Positions 33,941 through 38,638 of a DNA stretch of 38,638 nucleotides are shown piece after piece. How positions within the stretch are numbered: position 1 is the stretch's first letter; every line of letters starts with the position of its first letter. The stretch is from the NCBI GenBank assembly GCA_937921825.1, contig CAKZVK010000170.1:1-38638 (forward strand). Direction: 5' to 3'. A program made the translations under genes and the position numbers. This DNA is from an uncultured Saprospiraceae bacterium (lineage in GTDB: Bacteria; Bacteroidota; Bacteroidia; Chitinophagales; Saprospiraceae). The notes beneath the pieces are model-generated. The model worked only from the letters and a program-made list of their open reading frames with translations, was not told the DNA's origin and searched no databases.

Positions 33941-35224
33941 ATGCAAAGAATAATATATACACTAGTTATAATTTCCCTATCAGGTATACTGATGGGGCAG
34001 GGCATAGAAAAAGCACAAGGAGGAAATTTCCTTCTACAGAATGGTCAAGTTTATACCCACGACAAGGGGATGATCGGTGCCGATGTTTTGATAAAGGAGG
34101 GTATGATCGCTGGGCTAGGAAACGACCTCAGTGCTAGCGATGCCACAGTCGTAGATTGTAAAGGCTTAGAAATATATCCAGGTATGATCGATGCGGGTAC
34201 TAAATTGGGTATAGCAGAAGTAGGTGCTGTATCCTTAACTCAGGATCATAACGAGCATGGAGAATATACACCACATATGCAAGCACTAACTGCAGTGAAT
34301 CCTAGTTCTGTCAATATTCCTGTCAATCGTGTGAATGGCGTGACGACAGTATTGACTGTGCCATCAGGAAGCTTGTTTCCAGGTACGGCAGCAGCGATAG
34401 ACTTACATGGCTATACGCCGCAGCAGATGTATGCAGGATTCAAAGGAGTGGTCCTCAGATTTCCTTCTTCTGGTAAGAGAGGACGATGGGATAGGCGATC
34501 AGCAGAGGACATCAAGAAGGACAGCGAGAAGAAACTCAAGAAGCTGAACAAATTCTGGAAGAGTGCCAAGATTTATGCAGGCATTAAAGCTAATAACGGT
34601 GAGACCGACTACAATCCTCAGATGGATGCCTTAGTAGGTGTCATAAATGATAATGAACCCTTACTTATCGAAGTCAATAAAAAGGAAGACATACTATTAG
34701 CCTTAAGTTGGGTCAATAAATCTAAGGTCAATGCCATCTTCACAGGGATGTCAGAAGGATATAGAGTGATAGATAGCTTGGTAAAGTATAAGATCCCTGT
34801 CATTACAGGTCCGATCTTAAATAACCCTGCTCGATCTTCTGATAAATATGATGTTGGATATAGTAATGCAGGACTGATGTCTAAGGCTGGTATCAAGGTC
34901 GCCATCCGAACTAATGAGACAGAGAATGTTAGGAACCTTCCCTACAATGCAGGTTTTGCAGCGACCTATGGAATGGGCTGGGAAGAGGCTTTCAAAGCAG
35001 TCACCCAAAATGCAGCAGATATTATGGGCATAGGGGATAAGTATGGGAGCATAGAGAAAGGTAAGGTGGCAAATCTCTTTGTATCTAATGGTGATCCTTT
35101 TGAAACCAAGACACAAATACAGCATCTCTTCATAAGAGGATGGAAGATATCAATGGAAAGTAGACATACCCTATTGTATGATGAGTTTCTGGAGAGGGAT
35201 CCAGGATTGAATGTAGAGAAGTAG
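33941..35224 (+). CDS. exported amidohydrolase-like pseudoenzyme (paralogue 3)
   Basis: This 427-residue paralogue has signal cleavage before Gln20 (LMG then QGIEK). The fold markers remain: VLIKEGMIAGLG, YPGMIDAG and KYGSIEKGKVANLFV. The metal ligands are replaced: IDAGTK (83-88) stands for IDxHxH, FTGMSEG for FQHVNEG, and RTNET where the paralogue has NSDS. It is therefore probably not a metal hydrolase and may act as a partner or regulator of paralogue 2. It starts 9 bases after that gene and closes the operon. Confidence 0.82.
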   Translation: MQRIIYTLVIISLSGILMGQGIEKAQGGNFLLQNGQVYTHDKGMIGADVLIKEGMIAGLGNDLSASDATVVDCKGLEIYPGMIDAGTKLGIAEVGAVSLTQDHNEHGEYTPHMQALTAVNPSSVNIPVNRVNGVTTVLTVPSGSLFPGTAAAIDLHGYTPQQMYAGFKGVVLRFPSSGKRGRWDRRSAEDIKKDSEKKLKKLNKFWKSAKIYAGIKANNGETDYNPQMDALVGVINDNEPLLIEVNKKEDILLALSWVNKSKVNAIFTGMSEGYRVIDSLVKYKIPVITGPILNNPARSSDKYDVGYSNAGLMSKAGIKVAIRTNETENVRNLPYNAGFAATYGMGWEEAFKAVTQNAADIMGIGDKYGSIEKGKVANLFVSNGDPFETKTQIQHLFIRGWKISMESRHTLLYDEFLERDPGLNVEK

Positions 35225-35561
35225 TCAGAGTACTCTCATGACACGACGATAAGCTCCAAAGCTGAACAACAAAAAGATGATATTTTATTTAGTGTTTAGT
35301 TGCTGACTATCAGCTATTTATACATTTAAAATAAACTATCTGAAAAAAGCTATAGGGGTAAAATGACAAATATCTGTCTTATATACAGATAGATAATGAA
35401 AAAATGGATTAAAAAAGACCTTGCTAAAGAGTAGGGTCTTTTTACTTTTTATAGCTATCTGAAACTCCACTTATTTAGTAGCAGAATAATAATCATCCGC
35501 CTCTTGGATGATAGACAGTTTTAAGGAATACTTCTATCTTCGCTGCCCAAATACATCTCAT
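35225..35561. other. intergenic stretch without a supported gene
   Basis: These 337 bases lie between the amidohydrolase operon and the DUF5606 gene. They contain a short hairpin GCTGACTATCAGC (35303-35315) of doubtful meaning and the terminator at 35411-35443. A TATCTTCG at 35535-35542 is a one-mismatch -7 box for the next gene. I see no other structure. Confidence 0.5.
35411..35443 (+). terminator. intrinsic terminator after the amidohydrolase operon
   Basis: A 9-bp stem AAAAAGACC / GGTCTTTTT (35412-35420 with 35435-35443) has a 14-base loop and T-rich sequence beyond. It is about 190 bases after the last amidohydrolase stop, so the operon would have a long 3' leader, or a weaker end lies closer. 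Confidence 0.75.
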
Positions 35562-35972
35562 ATGAATCTCGAGCCTTATATAGCAGTTAGCGGCGTTGGT
35601 CCTTTATTTTCTTTAGTCACTTCCAAGCCTAATGGCTTAGTCTTAGAAAGTCTAGAAGACGGCAAGACAAAGTTCTACTCTGTGAGAAAGCATCAGTTTA
35701 CCCCGCTAGGAACAGTAGCTGTATATACATTGAGTGGGACGACACCATTACAAGATGTCATGGGTACGATGTTCGAGAAGCTGGCCACAACCCCTTTGGT
35801 CCCTGTAAAATCAGAAAAGCATATAATAGAAGAGTACTTCGAGACGATCTTACCAGACTATGATGAAGATAAAGTGCCCCTAAAGGACATGAAGAAAATC
35901 ATCAAGTGGTTTGGATTCTTAAATGAAAGAGGACTAGCTAAGCCTGTAGCAGACTCAAGTGAAGAAGAATAG
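35562..35972 (+). CDS. DUF5606-family protein
   Basis: This 136-residue protein starts at the ATG at 35562 (MNLEPYIAVSGVGPLFSLV). The frame extends upstream, but those codons do not fit the family. The N-terminal part (SGVGPLFSLVTSKPNGLVLESLEDGKT) and FYSVRKHQFTPLGTVAVYT match the small Bacteroidota family DUF5606. The C-terminal part (about 95-136) has a helical segment LPDYDEDKVPLKDMKKIIKWF and an acidic tail. No function is known to me. A one-mismatch -7 box lies about 20 bases upstream. Confidence 0.8.
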   Translation: MNLEPYIAVSGVGPLFSLVTSKPNGLVLESLEDGKTKFYSVRKHQFTPLGTVAVYTLSGTTPLQDVMGTMFEKLATTPLVPVKSEKHIIEEYFETILPDYDEDKVPLKDMKKIIKWFGFLNERGLAKPVADSSEEE

Positions 35973-35988
35973 GAATATTAGAAAGTGA

Positions 35989-36117
35989 CTATCCTACTTG
36001 GTTAGCGGCATGGTTGTAAACATAAATTAATAGTACTCCGAATAACATTAGAGCAACTAGAAATTTTCCTAGACAAGCGCCTTTTCTTCCCCAATTAATA
36101 TTTTCTCCTCCAGACAT
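35989..36117 (-). CDS. small single-span membrane protein (42 aa)
   Basis: This short frame encodes MSGGENINWGRKGACLGKF followed by a hydrophobic stretch (about 19-34, LVALMLFGVLLIYVY) and NHAANQVG. It has an ATG start, a basic patch before the membrane segment and a polar end, so it looks like a genuine micro-protein. A TTTCTTTGC on the minus strand (about 36150-36142) is one mismatch from TAnnTTTG and lies 25 bases upstream. It occupies the otherwise empty gap between two plus-strand genes. I recognise no family. Confidence 0.6.
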   Translation of the reverse strand: MSGGENINWGRKGACLGKFLVALMLFGVLLIYVYNHAANQVG

Positions 36118-36206
36118 AGTAATTATACTTAGTAATTTCGTGCAAAGAAAAGGATTTTATAGCTTAGACTGTATCTTTTAGTCTCTTTTTCAACAGCAAA
36201 TCACGA

Positions 36207-36590
36207 ATGAAATTACGTTGTACAACCAATAGTATCAGAATCAGGATCAGGAAGTCAGAATTATCGACTCTAATCAATGATCGGCAGATAGAGGAATCTA
36301 TCCTCTTATCTCCTGAGGTTACTTTCCGATTTTCATTAGCTATTGTTGATATTCCTACTGTCGCTGCTGTCTATGAAGAAGCCTCTATCCAAGTCCAGTT
36401 ACCTATCGAGCAAGCTAAAGAATGGGCTACAACCCAGCAAGTGGGTATCGAGGTCAATAACTTGATTCATGGAGATCAATCTCTGCATCTATTGATAGAG
36501 AAAGATTTTCCGTGTCTTGACAGAGAGGAAGAAGATTACAACGATACGTTCTTCGAGTTGTCTGAGCAGGATACGGATAGTAAGTGTTAG
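36207..36590 (+). CDS. DUF7009-family protein
   Basis: This 127-residue protein has the start KLRCTTNSIRIRIRKSELSTL, then AKEWATTQQVGIEV and LIEKDFPCLDREEEDYNDTF. These resemble a small Bacteroidota family I know as DUF7009 (pattern xxNSLRLRL ... LxxLVEKDFxCL ... D). No function is known to me. It is soluble with an acidic C-terminus. It converges on the molybdoenzyme gene, 19 bases apart, with no clear terminator between. In other genomes such proteins can occur near molybdenum enzymes; I am not certain of that. Confidence 0.7.
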   Translation: MKLRCTTNSIRIRIRKSELSTLINDRQIEESILLSPEVTFRFSLAIVDIPTVAAVYEEASIQVQLPIEQAKEWATTQQVGIEVNNLIHGDQSLHLLIEKDFPCLDREEEDYNDTFFELSEQDTDSKC

Positions 36591-36609
36591 ATCTAAAACT
36601 TAACCAGGG

Positions 36610-38638
36610 CTAACTCTCGGGGTCTTGCTTAAAATAGTAAGCAGATTTATCTGGCTTCAATGGACGCTTAAACCATAGTGGTCTTCTGAGGCCATCAGGC
36701 CCAGGCGCAGGTCTGGCCATAGCTAACCATTCTCTATAGTTCTCCATAGACTTATTAGTATCTACGATGATATCCCCATATTTTTCATTAGGATCTGGTT
36801 TTTCTATTCTGACTCTCTGATGCCAGCAATGCATACCTGAGATGGGGTCAGGATGGACAGCATGGGTGATGTTTTGATGGACACCACCGTCTATCCAGAA
36901 TATTCTCTTGCTATCATTATCAGAACTTTGGAAAGGTTTGACACCAGATTTTGTGTTCATGGTATAGATGCCATTCCCTTCAGCATTGATCTTGACAGTA
37001 TTAGTAGACCAGCTATTGCCTTTATCTTGTTCTCTTTTCCATCTACCGAGGTGGTGTGAGCAAGCGACGACTCCCGGTTTCATACCTTGGGTCACCCAGA
37101 CCTTATCTATGAAGTAGCCGATATCAGTATTCATCTTGACGAGGTCTCCTGTTTTGAATCCCCACTTAGCGGCATCTTCGGGATGCATCCATATCGGATT
37201 TCTATTACTAATCTCCATGAGCCATTTAGCACTACCGGATCTAGAGTGAATCAGTGTCGGTAATCTGAAGGTAGGGAGTAGGACGTATTCCCCTTTTGAC
37301 TTATCTAGGAGGTCATTATGGATATGACTTTTTATATAGGTAGGCGTCGCATATTCTGGCCAGCCCCAATCTACCATGGTCTGACTATAGAATTCATTTT
37401 TCATAGAAGGGGTAGGGAAGCCCATTCTAGGAGCCCCATCTATTTCTACAGCTAGATTTTTTCCGTCCTTAGAATAGATGCCGCTTTCTTTGTCGAAACT
37501 AGCCCCTGCTAATTTCTCTTCGGAGATAATTTTTTCGTTCTTATTATAGGTATGTGGCTCTACCTCGAAAGCCCCATATTTTTTCATATAGCCTAGAGGC
37601 GTTAGACCTTCTTTAGCAGCGGCCTCAGGAAGATTTGGGGTATGTTCAAAGATGTACTGGTAGTATTCATCTATGGTTATTTTTTCGCCAGGACGATACG
37701 GAGACATAAAATGCTCTCTGATACCTAAGCTGCCATCTTCATCTATTCTCCAGCTGAGTTCTATCCAGAATTCATCTTCTTCCCAGACTTCTCCTGGATT
37801 GGTCTCATAAGTAAATTCTACTTTCTTGCCCGCTCTTCTTGCCGCTTCTCTAAGGACAGGTTGTCTGAAAGCAATCCACTTTCCAGAATGTGTCGCATAG
37901 CTATTAAGATCATGCCTCTCAGCACTGTGACCCATCGGCAGTACCATATCAGCAAAGAAGGCCGTCTCGTTCCAGATAGGAGTCATCGCTATATGACAAC
38001 CGAAGAGGCTTTCGTCTTGATACGCTTCCATCCAGACAAAACCATCAGGATAAGTCCATACTGGATTGAATACTCTAGAGAAGTATGTGTCCATATAGCC
38101 TCTACCGTCTTTCAGCATATGTGGCAGCAAGAAACTCATCTCGAACATCGCTAATGGGTACTCCTTGGGAAAGTGTAATTCATTCCAGAACTTCTGTCCA
38201 GGAGGTACACTGTGGAATTGTGGTTTGAACTTACTCCATGAATTAGGAGAGGTACCACCCTTAGTGCCGACGCTACCTGTGATGACATTTAAAAAATGCA
38301 AACATCTGCTGACTGCCCATCCTCCCAAGTTTCCACTAGAAGCAGCTCTCCAGTTATGTGTCGCAAAGTGCGGGCCTGCTTCTCCTATCTTTATTGCGAC
38401 ATCTTTTATGACAGCGGCCTTGACACCACTTTCTTTTTCAGCAAATTCTGGCGTATAGCTTTTGTATTTTTCTTTTAATGCGGCAATGAAATTTTCGAAA
38501 GTGCAGGCCGTGTCAGGATGCTCCGCTTTCATGTAGCTGTCCCAGTTGACCCAAGTCTCCATATACTTACGATTATAGAGTTCTTCGTCTAAGATTATTT
38601 TTACCATTGCTAGTAGGACAGCAGCTTCAGTACCGGGG
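36610..38638 (-). CDS. molybdopterin oxidoreductase, C-terminal part (runs off window)
   Basis: The frame stays open to the right edge, where PGTEAAVLLAM precedes MVKIILDEELYNRKY, so the ATG at 38607 is internal and the N-terminus lies outside. The visible ~675 residues match the DMSO-reductase superfamily: FATHNWRAASSGN, SRCLHFLNVITGSVGTKGG, ADMVLPMGHSAERHD and the C-terminal cofactor-binding domain (SRSGSAKWLMEISNRNPIWMHPEDAAKWGFKTGDLV). The molybdenum ligand, any Fe-S motif and any Tat signal are in the missing part. The subfamily and substrate cannot be set. It is probably the catalytic subunit of a complex whose other genes are upstream, outside the window. Confidence 0.88.
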   Translation of the reverse strand, partial: PGTEAAVLLAMVKIILDEELYNRKYMETWVNWDSYMKAEHPDTACTFENFIAALKEKYKSYTPEFAEKESGVKAAVIKDVAIKIGEAGPHFATHNWRAASSGNLGGWAVSRCLHFLNVITGSVGTKGGTSPNSWSKFKPQFHSVPPGQKFWNELHFPKEYPLAMFEMSFLLPHMLKDGRGYMDTYFSRVFNPVWTYPDGFVWMEAYQDESLFGCHIAMTPIWNETAFFADMVLPMGHSAERHDLNSYATHSGKWIAFRQPVLREAARRAGKKVEFTYETNPGEVWEEDEFWIELSWRIDEDGSLGIREHFMSPYRPGEKITIDEYYQYIFEHTPNLPEAAAKEGLTPLGYMKKYGAFEVEPHTYNKNEKIISEEKLAGASFDKESGIYSKDGKNLAVEIDGAPRMGFPTPSMKNEFYSQTMVDWGWPEYATPTYIKSHIHNDLLDKSKGEYVLLPTFRLPTLIHSRSGSAKWLMEISNRNPIWMHPEDAAKWGFKTGDLVKMNTDIGYFIDKVWVTQGMKPGVVACSHHLGRWKREQDKGNSWSTNTVKINAEGNGIYTMNTKSGVKPFQSSDNDSKRIFWIDGGVHQNITHAVHPDPISGMHCWHQRVRIEKPDPNEKYGDIIVDTNKSMENYREWLAMARPAPGPDGLRRPLWFKRPLKPDKSAYYFKQDPES

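Noticed and set aside
38605-38607. ATG at 38607 as start of the molybdoenzyme
   Set aside because: The frame continues with no stop to the window edge and the upstream residues (PGTEAAVLLA) fit the family.

Overview
The window looks like a chromosomal segment of a Bacteroidota bacterium, most likely of the Saprospiraceae/Lewinella type. The grounds are three proteins ending in type IX secretion (T9SS, Por) sorting domains, HYR-repeat and MopE-type secreted proteins, a LytS/LytTR two-component pair, an S46 dipeptidyl-peptidase, DUF5606 and DUF7009 proteins, TAnnTTTG promoter-like boxes, and predicted signal peptidase I sites followed by Gln. No rRNA, tRNA, CRISPR array or recognisable transposase gene was seen.

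Region 1 (1-5.2 kb) is the unusual part. Three tandem collagen-like secreted proteins lie between two near-identical copies of a composite repeat (94-bp core, 2 mismatches). Next comes a GxxExxY-family (PD-(D/E)XK-like) gene. It is bracketed by inward-facing inverted copies of the same CCCGCAGATTTCG...CGCAGATT unit. The AT-rich leader of the inverted copy supplies the last codons and stop of an adjoining XRE/S24 (LexA-like) regulator, which has a compact promoter with two dyads.

Region 2 (5.2-9.4 kb) holds a possible small membrane protein, an SRAP (HMCES/YedK) abasic-site protein, a 9-bp G-rich tandem repeat, a YwaF-like membrane protein and an S46 peptidase with the Arg typical of DPP11. 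A perfect bidirectional terminator follows.

Region 3 (9.4-16.8 kb, minus strand) holds a secreted FG-GAP/MopE T9SS protein and the compact run rhomboid protease - endonuclease/exonuclease/phosphatase protein - CysS - glutaminyl cyclase - Omp28-like T9SS protein. The cyclase fits the many exported proteins predicted to start with Gln.

Region 4 (17.0-24.1 kb) holds a LytS-type histidine kinase with a LytTR regulator, a small conserved protein, an 813-residue HYR protein with a C-type lectin domain nested in one HYR unit, an SH3b protein and a CoA-pyrophosphatase-like NUDIX hydrolase.

Region 5 (24.2-30.5 kb, minus strand) is a tightly coupled operon: a TMTC-like TPR membrane protein (possible protein O-mannosyltransferase), a GH3-beta-lactamase-fold fusion lipid-free exported enzyme, and a LolC/E-type permease. 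Intergenic gaps are 1 and 0 nt.

Region 6 (30.8-38.6 kb) holds three tandem exported amidohydrolase-fold proteins, of which only the middle one keeps the full metal site. It is followed by DUF5606, a 42-residue membrane micro-protein, DUF7009, and the C-terminal part of a molybdopterin oxidoreductase that runs off the right edge.
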